A stretch of DNA of 64,000 bases from the NCBI GenBank assembly GCA_958295665.1, contig OY282560.1:22279653-22343652 (forward strand), in the 5' to 3' direction. Shown here in pieces: positions 1 through 10,350 of this stretch; positions within the stretch are counted from its first letter, which is position 1, and the number at the start of each line of letters is the position of its first letter. The notes beneath the pieces are model-generated. The model saw only the letters and a list, made by a program, of their open reading frames with translations. It had not been told where the DNA came from and made no database searches. This DNA is from Tipula vernalis (Eukaryota; Arthropoda; Insecta; Diptera; Tipulidae). The translations under genes were made by a program, and so were the position numbers.

Positions 1-968
1 ATAGATGAGAATAATGAATTAATGGTATGGAAGAATAACCTAAATTGGTATTAAACAAACGTATTTTTGCGCTTTTATTTTGTATTTAAAAAACTGAACA
101 CCACTGGTCCATCTTCTTTTTTAGTAAGGCCTCACTTGTGGCCACTGTTTCTAAATTTGTGGCTACCACGTACAAGAAAATCAAAAATGTATAATATGTC
201 TGGAGATGGATTGTATTGACGGGACTTGTCATAAAAAATCATTAGAAACTTTTTATAAAATCAGCCTCTAGAGTGTTATATCTGGAGAAGGATTTTATAT
301 AATGATGTTTCTAATTATTTTTCGAAATTCAAATTTTCCCAGATTTTTGCGATAGCTATGACATAACACTCTAGGGGCTGATTTTAGACCAATTCAACTG
401 GAGGCAGGTTTTGTCACTTAAGAATATTGTCAAAGGCCTTCAGTGCTATCCATGCATCCATAGTAATTTTCGGCTAATCACTATCGGATAACACAATCTG
501 CATTACCGATTTTTCAACTTTCGGCTAATTTTAACACTATGATAGTTGTCACGAAATGTTTGTAGCCTTATAAACTAAAAGAAGTACGATTTTTTTTTGC
601 TTTTTAACTATATGAATTCAGGAAAAGTATTTTCAGATCGTAATACGGAATAGTCTTAGGAAGCTCCTTTTCATATAACGCTTCATGGTGCAATCAGACG
701 TGCATAATTTCTGCAAGCAGTACTGCATGGAGACCTGCACATTAACCACATGTGCATGTTTTTGTGGTTGGTAGTAACATTTTTTACGAGCTGTCAGATT
801 TTTATAAACTTTTGTACGTATCAGATCGTTTTCAATTTTTATGTGCGTTTGATAACAATTTTAGTTATAGATTGAATGAATGATGTGGTCAAGTATGATC
901 GTTTTAATAAACTAATTTTGGTTTATTTATGCTATTTAACATGAAATTGTATAAGGCTTAAATTAGAT
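1..968. other. Non-coding AT-rich stretch, no gene seen
   Basis: No reading frame in this stretch resembles a known protein. The only structure seen is the inverted repeat at 256-386, listed separately. The right part leads into the Harbinger transposase remnant, so some of this may be its 5' non-coding region, but no terminal inverted repeat was recognised. Confidence 0.5.
256..386. repeat. Inverted repeat with 27-bp arms
   Basis: The arms at 256-282 and 360-386 are inverted copies of each other with 25 of 27 matches; the core CTCTAGAGTG is opposed to its complement. The loop is about 77 bases. This is the shape of a small hairpin-forming MITE or a pair of element ends. No second copy was noticed in the window, so its family is unknown. 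Confidence 0.6.
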
Positions 969-1802
969 CGAAAAGTAGAAGAAGATGAACGCGCGAAATA
1001 TTTTCGGAAAATGAACGATACGGCTTCTGCTCTAAATTTTTTCTTAAAATTAAAGAGAAAGATCCGGAACAATTTAGGAAAGTCACTAGAATGGGAATAA
1101 GGGCGTTTGAAATTTTACATAATTTATTAATAATAAATTACAAAAACAAATTTTTTTTCGAACTACACAATACATCACGAATTTATGATGTCAATCGGCG
1201 TGTCTACCGTGCGTGAAATTATATTGGAGTTTGCCAAATAATTTAGGATGAACTGAGTGGAATCTACTTGTCTCCATCGACAGAAGCCGAGTGGGACAAA
1301 ATTATTGATGAGTTTTACAGTAACACGAGAATGCCAAATGTCGTTGGTGCAATCGATGGCAAATACATACTTATAAAATGTCCACCACACTCTGGCTTCC
1401 AATATTACAACTATAAAAACTATCACAGTATTGGTTTGCTAGATGCATGTGATAGAAACTACGTATTTTCGATGGTAGATTTTGGTGTATTTGGGAGCCA
1501 CAGTGACGATGTCATTTTGAAACAGAGCGGTTTCGGACATCAGATTTTAGAAGGAAATAAGAATATTCCAAAAAACTAGAAAATTGCCGCAAATAAATAA
1601 AAAATTTCCGTGCTTCTTTATCAGCGATACAGGATTTCCATTGCGGTCAAATTTGATACGGCCATATACTAAACGTCTCTTTCCAAAAGAGAAAAAATAT
1701 CTCATTAAAAAATTATCTGCGGTAAGGGTTAAAATTGAAAACACGTGTCCGAACCACAAACTCGTTAAATATGTTCTCATAGAGAATGCCAAAAAATTGT
1801 AA
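969..1802 (+). pseudogene. Harbinger (HARBI1/PIF-like) transposase, broken
   Basis: This is a remnant of a PIF/Harbinger DDE transposase, an enzyme that excises and inserts its own transposon at short target sites. The N-terminal part is readable around 1050-1130 (DPEQF then RMGIRAFEIL). A helix-turn-helix-like stretch (IGVSTVREII) lies near 1190. The catalytic core runs from 1268 to 1579: VVGAIDGKYI supplies the first Asp, followed by YYNYKNYHSI and the SHSDD motif with the second Asp. A frameshift near 1575-1585 moves the C-terminal part (FISDTGFPL, then RPYTKRLFP) into another frame at 1584-1802. At the third catalytic site the usual Asp-Glu/Asp pair reads Asp-Thr. Stops and shifts in the N-terminal third make it inactive. 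Family assignment is firm; the element ends were not found. Confidence 0.85.
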
Positions 1803-2387
1803 GAGCGACATGCAATTAACGACGCTTTAATTCAAAAATGTATTTAATTTTTAATTTTTATTCAAATTCGCATTCACTACTTTTAGTAGTACAATTTGCA
1901 ATTTGCCATTACGTGTCGTAAAGACTAATTTAAATAAATAACTTTTCTGAAGTGCGTTTCAGGTATTAACATCATGTCTGTATTCTGCTCGAAAGGAACG
2001 TATGTCCCTCAACTAGCTGCTGTAAGAAACCGTTCGCTTATCTATCCTGCAGAGTCTTCCAAGTGAAATCACGTGCCTTTGAGCCCCTCCCCTCCTCCCT
2101 AAACATCGTTATCACAAGAACGAAATGTTCATTCTGAACCACTATTCGACGAATACTCTTATAGTAATTCGATGTACCGAATCAGAGGAATACAGCGCCC
2201 CTGCCATTGGGGTTTTCATATCAAGGTTACGTCTCGACAGTGATGTTTCCTTTAGACGATAAATAAGAGTTAGATGTTGTTTAATTCCCGAATAAAAGAT
2301 TGATCCGTGTATTCGTGAACTCCTGGAATTTCTTTAGTAACCAAATCGTCGTGTCAGTACTATTCTGGTGTCGTGTAAGTAACATTT
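1803..2387. other. Non-coding gap
   Basis: No coding similarity was seen. From about 1970 to 2370 the base composition is less AT-rich and includes an AATAAA near 2294, which could be an old solo LTR. No matching second LTR or clean TG...CA ends with a target duplication could be shown, so it is left unassigned. Confidence 0.3.
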
Positions 2388-2945
2388 TACTTTCTTTTAC
2401 TCTAGTAAAATAAAGTATAGTAATTATGAAAATTTTGGACCTTGAGATTTTTAGAGATTCATTTGTTTTGAGGTCCCCTAAGTCCGAAAAAGTGGGTTTC
2501 GAAATGGTGTCTGTCTGTCTGTCTGTCAGTCTGTCAGTCTGTCAGTCTGTCAGTCTGTCAGTCTGTCAGTCTGTCATTCTGTCAGTCTGTCAGTCTGTCA
2601 GTCTGTCTGTGTCCTCTCTACAGCCCATATGGTTTAATCAATCGAACTGAAACTTCAGATTTAAGCTTTTTTGATAAATTGGGAGGTTCCAGTGAATTTT
2701 ACTGCAAATCGGCTAACCGGAAGTGGCCACTCCCTTGGTCCAGATAATTGGTTTTGCAAATATCTTAAAAAGTATAAGGTTTACAAAAAACTACTTAATA
2801 CAAAATGTTTCCAAAAATTAAAAACAAATAAAAATAAAATAATAAAATTAAAAAAATAAAATTTAAAAATTTAAAAATTAAAAAAAAAATTCTCAAAATT
2901 CTCTGTTCGTAAAAGAAAGTCGTGTGTTGGCCACACCTCAATTTT
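2388..2945 (+). repeat. Dispersed repeat family A, copy 1
   Basis: This is one of three related copies in the window (also 5121-5589 and 19863-20256). It opens with a near-perfect hairpin at 2388-2417 (TACTTTCTTTTAC opposed to GTAAAATAAAGTA). A conserved stretch follows, then a variable CTGTCAGT array at 2509-2611, then a body containing CCGGAAGTGGCCACTCCC and an A-rich tract. It ends in GTTGGCCACACCTCAATTTT. The apparent 74-residue frame at 2426-2650 is mostly a translation of the octamer array and is not called as a gene. No transposase or reverse transcriptase is present, so if mobile it is non-autonomous. Class unknown. Confidence 0.7.
2509..2611. repeat. CTGTCAGT octamer microsatellite
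   Basis: This is an uninterrupted run of CTGT and CTGTCAGT units inside family A copy 1. The equivalent array is much shorter in the copies at 5240-5280 and 19985-20002, so array length varies between copies of the same element. Confidence 0.9.
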
Positions 2946-3261
2946 AACTAGGTAATAAAGGGACCTATTCCATGTGCTAGCCAAACCTTAGTCATCATTG
3001 TTGGCAATGGCCGATATTGGCCCTTGGGAGTTGAGTGCGATTTCCATAAAAATAATTTTGCAGTACTTTTACTAAACGAACGATCCGTATGGATTAGGGT
3101 TTTCTAACTAGGTATTTGAGGGACCTATTCTATTTGCTAGCCAAACCTTTGTCATCATTGTTGGCAATGGCCGATATTGGCCCTTATGGGTTGAGTGCGA
3201 TTTCCATAAAAATTATTTTGCAGTACTTTTACTAAACGAACGATTCGTATGGATTAGGGTT

Positions 3262-3582
3262 CTTGTTGTTGTTCTTGATTTATTTTTTACCGTCCTACTT
3301 TACGCCTGGAGTAGCCAAATCGAGGACGGGCGGCTACAGATCCGTCTTTGAAAATCACCTGCACATTGCATTGCTTCATGCCAACCTGTAGTGCTGACAT
3401 GAAGGTTGGGTCGACCCATGGATTCTGCGCTTTGAACAGGGGGTCATAGATGTGTTCATCTTCATCACCGATCGTAATCAGATGATGAAAAATCCCTTTT
3501 GCATCGCGCCCCTAAAGGGATTCGAACCCGGTACCTCCCGATCCAACCACCGCAGCTTTAACCACTGCGCCGTTTGCTCAGT
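3262..3582 (-). mobile_element. tRNA-derived SINE, copy 1
   Basis: On the minus strand the head carries RNA polymerase III promoter boxes. Box A (GGCGCAGTGGTT) is complementary to 3560-3571, and a perfect box B (GGTTCGAATCC) to 3518-3528, at normal tRNA spacing. A non-tRNA body follows, and the tail is an AAC-type repeat at the left end. The insertion is flanked by the direct repeat TGGATTAGGGTT at 3250-3261 and 3583-3594, the target duplication expected of LINE-mediated retroposition. It has no coding capacity. The tRNA-like head is a pseudo-tRNA, not a functional tRNA gene. Confidence 0.88.
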
Positions 3583-4676
3583 TGGATTAGGGTTTTTTAA
3601 CTAGGTAATTAAGGGACCTATTCCATGTGCTAGCGAAACCTTTGTCATCATAGTTGGCAATGGCCGATATTGGCCCTTGGGAGTTGAGTGCGATTTCCAA
3701 AAATAATTTTGCAGAACTTTTACTAAACGAACAATCCGTATGGATTAGGGTTGTTTAACTAGATAATTGAGCAACATATTCTATGTGCTAGCCAAACCTT
3801 TGTCATCATTGTTGGCAATGGCCGATATTGGCCCTTGGGAGTTGAGTGCGATTTCCAAAATATAATTTTGCAGAACTTTTACTAACCGAACGATTCGTAT
3901 GGATTAGTGTTTTCTAACTAGGTAATTGAGGGACCTATTCCATGTGCTAGCGAAACCTTTGTCATCATTGTTGGCAATGGCCGATATTGGCCCTTGGGAG
4001 TTGAGTGCGATTTCCAAAAAATAATTTTGCACAACTTTTACTAAACGAAAGATTCGTATGGATTATTATTTTCTAACTAGGTAATTGAGGGACCTATTCC
4101 ATGTGCTAGCGAAACCTTTGTCATCATTGTTGGCAATGGCCGATATTGGCCCTTGGGAGTTGAGTGCGATTTCCAAAACATAATTTTCCAGAACTTTTAC
4201 TAAACGAACGATCCGTATGGATTAGCGTTTTTTAACTAGGTATTTGAGGGACCTATTCTATGCGCTAGCCAAACCTTTGTCATCATTGTTGGCAATGGCC
4301 GATATTGGCCCTTGGGGTTGAGTATGATTTCCAAAATATAATTTTGCAGAACTTTTACTAAACGAACGATTTGGATGGATTAGGGTTTTCAACCTAGATA
4401 ATAAAGGGACCTATTCCATGTGCTAGCGAAACATTTGTCATCATTGTTGAGTGCGATTTCCAAAAAATAATTTCGTAGAACTTTTATTAAACGAACGATC
4501 CGTATGTATTAGAGTTTTCTAGCTACGTAATTGAGCAACCTATTCTATGTGCTAGCCAAACCTTTGTCATCATTGTTGGCAATGGCCGATATTGGCCCTT
4601 GCGGGTTGAGTTCGATTTCCATAAAAATAATTTTGCAGAACTTTTACTAAACGAACGATTCGTATGGATTAGGGTT

Positions 4677-5029
4677 GTTGTTGTTGTTGTTTGTTCTTGA
4701 TTTATTTTTTACCGTCCTACTTTACGCCTGGAGTAGCCAAATCGAGGACGGGCGGCTACAAATCTTTCTCTTTGGTTCTGGTCTTTGAAAACCACCAGCA
4801 CATTGCATTGCATTGCACATTTTCATGCCAACCTGTAGTGCTGACATGAAGGTTGGGTCGGCCCATGGATTCTGCACTCTCAACAGACGGTCATAGATGT
4901 GTTCATCTTCATCACCGATCGTAATCAGATGATGAAAAATCCCTTTTGCATCCCGCCCCTAAAGGGATTCGAACCCGGTACCTCCCGATCCAACCGCCGC
5001 AGCTTTAACCACTGCGCCGTTTGCTCGGT
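4677..5029 (-). mobile_element. tRNA-derived SINE, copy 2
   Basis: This is the same family and orientation as the copy at 3262-3582, with the same A and B boxes in the head and a longer AAC tail at the left. It differs by several indels in the body: an extra stretch near 4765 and an extra CATTG repeat near 4803. It sits at exactly the same position of the satellite unit, between TGGATTAGGGTT at 4665-4676 and 5030-5041. This suggests duplication of a SINE-bearing satellite block rather than two insertions. Confidence 0.88.
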
Positions 5030-5120
5030 TGGATTAGGGTTTTTTAACTAGGTAATTAAGGGACCTATTCCATGTGCTAAACTTTTACTAAACGAACGAT
5101 TCGTATGGATTAGGGTTTTT

Positions 5121-5589
5121 TACTTTCTTTTACTCTAGTAAAATTAAGTATAGTAATCATGAAAATTTTGGACCTTGAGATTTTTAGAGATAAATTTGTT
5201 TTAAGGTCCCCTGAGTCCGAAAAAGTGGGTTTCGAAATGGTGTCTGTCTGTCTGTCTGTCAGTCTGTCAGTCTGTCTGTGAGAGGACACCCATATGGTTT
5301 AATCAATCGAACTGAAACTTCAGATTTAAGCTTTTTTGATAAATTAGGAGGTCCCAGTGAATTTTACTCCAAATCGGCTAACCGGAAGTGGCCACTCCCT
5401 TGGTCCAGAATATTGGTTTTGCAAATATCTTAAAAAGTATAAGGTTTGCAAAAAACTACTTAATACAAAATGTTTCCAAAAATTAAAAACAAATAAACAT
5501 AAGAAAAATAAAAATTAAGAAAAAAATAAAATTTCTCAAAATTCTCTGTTCTTAAAAGAAAGTCGTGTGTTGGCCACACCTCAATTTTT
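5121..5589 (+). repeat. Dispersed repeat family A, copy 2
   Basis: It starts with the same hairpin (5121-5150) and ends with the same CCACACCTCAATTTT as copy 1, in the same orientation. The CTGT/CTGTCAGT array is short. Together with copy 1 it brackets the satellite array, so the 2.4-5.6 kb block has a repeat-satellite-repeat layout. Confidence 0.7.
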
Positions 5590-5625
5590 GATTTAAAATT
5601 GGAAATTCAATTACATTCCGAAAAC

Positions 5626-6123
5626 TTAGATTCTCCTTAACCATATTAAGTTTAAATTTTTACCAGAACTGTTTAAAAAAAATTTTATAAGATAGACATT
5701 GTAAAACGCTTTATCTGCATCTGGCATAAAATTAAGCATCGCACTCAAATCTTTTAATTTTTTCCTAGATATATTGCTGTAGAAGTGAAATGGATTTATG
5801 TTTTTTTGGTAGTTCGAATTTGGCGTTGAATAGATTCTCCTGGTTTTCGAAGATATTAACTTTATAGATGATGACTCGCCAACAAATTCGACACGAGCAC
5901 AGTAAGTCGTTTTATTGTTGCTGCAATGAGCAGTTATGTTATATATGTATATACTATAAATTTTCAAATATGTTTTGTACGTCGTAGAATATTGCTGCAG
6001 TTGAATCATCTCGATTTTTCTGATCGTAAACCCCAACACCAGTTCTGCTAATTCTTGTGCCTTCCTATGTTCTTCGTATGATTTCTTTTTACCGTCCGTT
6101 GGAGATTTAGAGTTGGATGACAT
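5626..6123 (-). CDS. Orphan ORF, 165 residues, function unknown
   Basis: An open frame on the minus strand begins with an ATG (MSSNSKSPTDGKKKSYEEH) and runs 165 codons. The first 40 residues are charged and look helical (RKAQELAELVLGF); the rest is Lys/Asn/Tyr-rich. No domain or transposon protein family is recognised. It lies just right of family A copy 2 and has no coding neighbour. In DNA this AT-rich a frame of this length can occur by chance, but the N-terminal composition is more protein-like than most. It could be a host exon, a degenerate transposon ORF or noise. Confidence 0.25.
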   Translation of the reverse strand: MSSNSKSPTDGKKKSYEEHRKAQELAELVLGFTIRKIEMIQLQQYSTTYKTYLKIYSIYIYNITAHCSNNKTTYCARVEFVGESSSIKLISSKTRRIYSTPNSNYQKNINPFHFYSNISRKKLKDLSAMLNFMPDADKAFYNVYLIKFFLNSSGKNLNLIWLRRI

Positions 6124-6454
6124 TGATCCTTCTTTGGGTGGTTAAACTTTTCTTAATATAAATTAAATTTGACCGGATTTTCGATACTACTTTTATACAT
6201 ATTAAACATTTTATTTAAGCTGAGGCCGGGATATAGATAATTTTCCAAATTGTTTGCTCAGCATCATAAAATTATAATTTATGCCTTATTTTATAGGTAG
6301 CTGATTGAATTTTCAAAATGGCACCCAAATATTCGGTTTTTTATCTTTCTCGCCATTTGATTGTCAAATACGTTTTCGTACGGTCGAAAATTATGATGGA
6401 AAAATTAATGACCAGAATGGTTACAACACATAATCTTGTAACGTCCATTGTCTC

Positions 6455-6683
6455 CAAATCATTCAATGTCCAGAATCCTTAAAATAGCAACAACGGCTTG
6501 TCACAACATGGAGAAGAAATTAAAAGTTTTTTGATAGAACAAGACATTCTTGGCATTCATGTCATGCTAATATCTGAAACTCATAACACCAGTAAAAGTT
6601 TACTAAAAACACGCAGATACACCATCTATGACACAAATTGTCCGAAAGCAACAGCTCATGGCGGCACTGCAGAAAAGTATTAG
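6455..6683 (+). pseudogene. Jockey-type LINE endonuclease fragment
   Basis: This is the N-terminal end of an apurinic-like endonuclease domain of a jockey-superfamily LINE ORF2. The frame contains NGLSQHGEEIKSFL, then VMLISETHNTS and AHGGTA, the standard order of the first 60 residues in that family. The frame stops at about 6680 and nothing further of the endonuclease or reverse transcriptase follows. It is a short dead scrap. Confidence 0.75.
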
Positions 6684-6759
6684 AAGCAGTAAGCAATACC
6701 CACAAAAGATAATTACATGCTGAGTCTCAAGCACTGCATTATAATTTAAGATTGACATA

Positions 6760-7130
6760 TTGGATTATTTCGGGTTCAAATTAAAGATTATTTCCCTATA
6801 GAGACCAGTACAACGCGCAAGGCCATTTTTACGGTCAATTCCATACATGAAATACCTCGTTAGATCAAAAATCCAAATAAAAATACAGACTTGTATTTTT
6901 TTCGCTGTCAAGGCAATTCATCTAGAAATTGTTCCCGACTTAACAACTCAAGCCGTTTTGGCGTGCTTTCGTCATTTTATATCACATCGCGGTATTTATA
7001 CAAAATATAATCCGACAATGCCACCAATTTTGTTGGAGCACGCATAGAATTAAACAACCATTTAAAGAAATATTGCTTTAATGTAAATTGCATTTGGCCG
7101 TTGTTTTTGGTGCCTTGAGGGTCGAAATCT
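6760..7130 (+). pseudogene. BEL/Pao integrase fragment
   Basis: This is a fragment of the integrase catalytic core of a BEL/Pao retrotransposon. Residues encoded at 6890-6990 read AVKAIHLEIVPDLTTQAVLACFRHF, a characteristic BEL integrase strand-helix segment. The next motif, ATNFVGAR at 7018-7050, lies in a shifted frame, and the preceding catalytic Asp region is degraded. It is separate from, and in the opposite orientation to, the BEL element at 13.2-17.7 kb. Inactive. Confidence 0.75.
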
Positions 7131-9535
7131 CAGAGAATAGTTTACTTTAAAAAACCAAACATTTATCTTTCTAATGGACATTTTCGAATCCAGAAAACCC
7201 GATTATTTTATTTGTTATTTAGTTGGTTTGATTTAGCGAATTTTATATCAGTAAAGCAAAACACGTATATGTACATTTAAGTTCGCTTATTTTAGCAAAT
7301 TTTACGTTGGTATATACTGCTCTAGAAATCTTCATGAAAATGAATTTTAAAGGCTTGTATTAAAAGAGAGTTATTCAAAAAGTTAAGATCTCAAGAAATC
7401 AAATTCGTAACTTCTGGTTGGTATTAAGTAGAATTATTTCTTGCGTGGAAAATGTGATACCGTCCAAAGACACAACTTGCATGATGCATTTGGCCTATAA
7501 ATCAAATATTTAATTTAAATAATGATCTAACTAACTAATCAATAAAATAAATGAGTTTTACCCACCATAAATAAAATAGTATGTCTGCGCCTATAAAAAC
7601 AAAAACCTTACAACGACAAATATTATAATAATTAAAAATAATTATATTTAAGTAAACAATTTAAATCTTTATGTACACTCGACTAAATCATAGTGTATGT
7701 GAGAGTCGCCCAATAAAAATAATTAATTTATTCATCAATACACGAATAATTTACATTTAAAAATTTTTTGTTAACTTCTTAAATTACCTCATTAAAATCA
7801 TATATTAAGGTAATCAATTGTACACACTAAAATAATTAAATAATTTATGAGTAAATAAATATTCTAACACCTTGAAAATAAATATTGAAAAAAAAATTTC
7901 GAAAAAAAAAATTTAATTTTGAAATATTCAATTGAAAAAATTTTTATGATATTTTTATGACTGTAAAATATTCAGTTGTTTCACTTCACATTAATAACAA
8001 CAAAAACAAAAAAATTAATAAAGTGTTAATTGAAATTAAAAACACAAAAAATTATGATTATTTTATTAAAGATTATTAATTTAGTAAGTGTTGGGTACGT
8101 AATTAAATTTTAGTGTTGCCTTCCATTCAGTGTGGTTATCGGACAATTAGCTGCATATTATTGATTATTCATATTAAACGATATAAAAACAACTGAATTT
8201 TATTAAACAAAATATTATGTATGTATGTTAATGTATTGACAGGTGGCGTTTAATTTATGATCGAAAGTTGTTTTTGTTTGTCGTGTACCTCTGTCTTTAT
8301 ATTTTTAAGAAACCTTAAATTTATGCATAAATATCCATATGTTTATGATCTGAGTCATGTCGACTCTATTTAAGAGTTTTTTTTGTTACTATCCGTTTTC
8401 TTGTCCGGATTAATTGGATTTTTTTATAAAATTGCAAAAAATATACAAATGGAGGTTATTGGTTTAGATTTTAGAATATTAATATTTTATTGCATGCCTC
8501 GGAGGTATAATATTTGAATAAGACAAAGCGTGAAAATGGGTAGAAACGTATTAACATTTATGATACAAAATCGTCTAAATTGATCATCATCAGGATGTTC
8601 TAAGCCAAGTTTAATTCGATCTACTAGAATTAACAAAATTATTAGCATTATTTTGAAAGATCTTGAAATTTGTTCATGTCTTACAAAGTACGCATACTAT
8701 CGTATAGAAAATTACCACCAGAATGCTACAGGTTGTAAATCTGTTACTTTTACATCCTATATAACGTTAATTCGTTTAAATTAATCCCTAAATCGATTAC
8801 GATTAGTATAAATCGAAATAACCCAAAAATTTAACTATAATCGATTCGATTCATTAGAGATTTTAAAAATTAGTATCTAAAGACCTATTTGGCAAATCAA
8901 AAATTTTGTAACGTGGAGAACGTTTTTGCGGACAAAAAATATATTTATCTGTTTCTGGACTAGGGTATTTATTAAATAGGCCGTCGAGCTTATTTAATAA
9001 AGACTCTACTCTAACCCACATATTTGCAAAATTTTAGGTTTTGCACTTTAGCATCAAAATTATTGAAAAACGGTGGGTAAGGACTAATGTGAATTAAGCC
9101 ATCGACTTCTAAAGAAACTTCAACGTAATATTGATGTTATACTTTTCCAATTTTTTACCTTTAAATAATTTCGTATTAAATTTTGAAGTACTAGAAAAGT
9201 CTGCTTTTTCTATGCACAGCTTTCTACGTCTACGTCTATTTGGAGATTATCTATCCGCAAATGAAGACAATAGTTTCCTACTTAGACAATGTAAACAATA
9301 CGAAAATGCGTAGACTATTAAAATATTATTCTTGATGTTACTTTTATCGTTCATATTTTAAGTTCCGAAATCATCGATAAAGCCAGAATCAATAATTTAA
9401 AGCACCGAGGCCCGAAATCAAATATATATATTAGGTTTGCTGTAATGACACCATTTCTCAGGTTGGTATACGAAGAAACACTAAAAATACATTATTTGTT
9501 TGTTGGTTTTAACTACTATATATTATTCGTTGGAC
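7131..9535. other. AT-rich non-coding stretch
   Basis: This is a long gap of A- and T-rich sequence with homopolymer tracts and a small TATG microsatellite near 8216-8230. No protein similarity, tRNA or structured repeat was recognised. A 60-codon frame at 9131-9313 has no recognisable features and is not called. It may be intronic or intergenic host DNA or old decayed elements. Confidence 0.4.
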
Positions 9536-10276
9536 GTTGAAAGGCCGAATCACGAAAGGCCGAATGGGTCGAAAGGCCGAATGTCATATGACCGAATGTG
9601 TCTAAAGGCCAAATGTCTAATGACCGATTGGGTCGAAAGGCTGAAAGTGACGAAAGGCCGAATGGGTCGAAAGGCCGAATGTCGAAAGGCCGATTAGGAC
9701 GAACTCCTAATTTTCATTAGATTTTCCTTCACTTAATAAATTGAAATCAATATTTAAAACAATTGAATTTATTTCTTAATGTAAATGATTTAAATTAATT
9801 GAAAATACATGCTAATAAATCCTTTGTATGTAGCATATTAATGTGATCAAATTTTGTCGGATTTTTTTTTTTTTATTTTTCCGATTTTTATTATACAATA
9901 ACTAATTAATTTTTAATTATATGACAAAAAAAAAACGTAAGAAGATTTTAATATTTAAGGCGATTTACTATTAAAAATGTTTTCCAAAAATTTAGATAAG
10001 AATATAAATTTTTGTTTTCATAAAAATATAATTTTAAAATGTTCATTCATAAAACGGTGAAAAATTAAAATCAATTTCGACACAAACGGCCTTTCGATAT
10101 TCGGCCTTTCGACACTACCGGCCTTTCGATACATTCAGCCTTTCGGCACATTCGGCTTTCCAAAATTCGACCTTTCGATATTCGGTCTTTCGACCCTTTC
10201 GGCCTTTCGACATTAGGCCTTTCGACACACTCGTCCTTTCGACATTCGGCCATTCGACATTCGGCCTTTCGGTCCT
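9536..10276. mobile_element. Family B element, copy 1 (minisatellite inverted ends)
   Basis: The left end (9536-9703) is a direct array of GTCGAAAGGCCGAAT-type units. The right end (10087-10276) is the same array in inverse orientation. Between them lies an AT-rich centre of about 380 bp. The same centre, between the same inverted arrays, recurs at 34.5-36.1 kb, so this is a repeated unit and not a chance pair. It has no coding capacity; frames such as the one at 9500-9697 are translations of the repeats. It behaves like a fold-back or MITE-type element with tandem-repeat termini. No target duplication was recognised. Confidence 0.75.
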
Positions 10277-10285
10277 ATTTACTTT

Positions 10286-10350
10286 TGTTTATACACCGAC
10301 GTTTCGATGGCTTTATTCTGTCACCATCAAGGTGAATTACAATAAGAATA
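10286..10350 (-). ncRNA. Possible degenerate hammerhead-like motif (Penelope-type)
   Basis: On the minus strand a GATGG ... CCATC stem is followed immediately by GAAACGTC. This resembles the minimal hammerhead motifs found at the ends of Penelope-like elements, where a GATG half-core and a CGAAAC half-core bracket a short stem. The CUGAUGA core is not perfect, and no Penelope reverse transcriptase or GIY-YIG nuclease was seen nearby. It is a weak candidate only. Confidence 0.25.

Larger units (their letters stand above)
2946..5120. repeat. Tandem satellite array, unit about 158 bp
   Basis: About ten head-to-tail units start with AACTAGGTA-type sequence at 2946, 3106, 3599, 3757, 3916, 4075, 4234, 4391, 4521 and about 5044. 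Each contains the partly self-complementary core GGCAATGGCCGATATTGGCC and ends with CGTATGGATTAGGG. Unit 8 (4391-4520) lacks the core and the last unit has lost its middle. Units differ from each other by a few percent by eye. The array is interrupted after units 2 and 9 by SINE copies and is flanked on both sides by family A copies in the same orientation. Confidence 0.9.

Noticed and set aside
1970..2370. Possible solo LTR
   Set aside because: Less AT-rich and has an AATAAA, but no paired LTR, no clear TG...CA ends and no target duplication could be shown.
2426..2650. 74-codon frame with Val-Cys-Leu-Ser repeats
   Set aside because: It is the translation of the CTGTCAGT microsatellite inside a non-coding dispersed repeat.
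3510..3582. tRNA gene on the minus strand
   Set aside because: The A and B boxes belong to the head of a SINE with a non-tRNA body, AAC tail and target duplication. The cloverleaf is not complete.
2946..5120. CRISPR-like regularly spaced repeats
   Set aside because: Units are contiguous 158-bp satellite monomers without unique spacers, in a eukaryotic transposon context.
9500..10253. Frames with repeated Glu-Arg-Pro-Asn units on both strands
   Set aside because: They are translations of the GGCCGAAT minisatellite ends of family B, not proteins.
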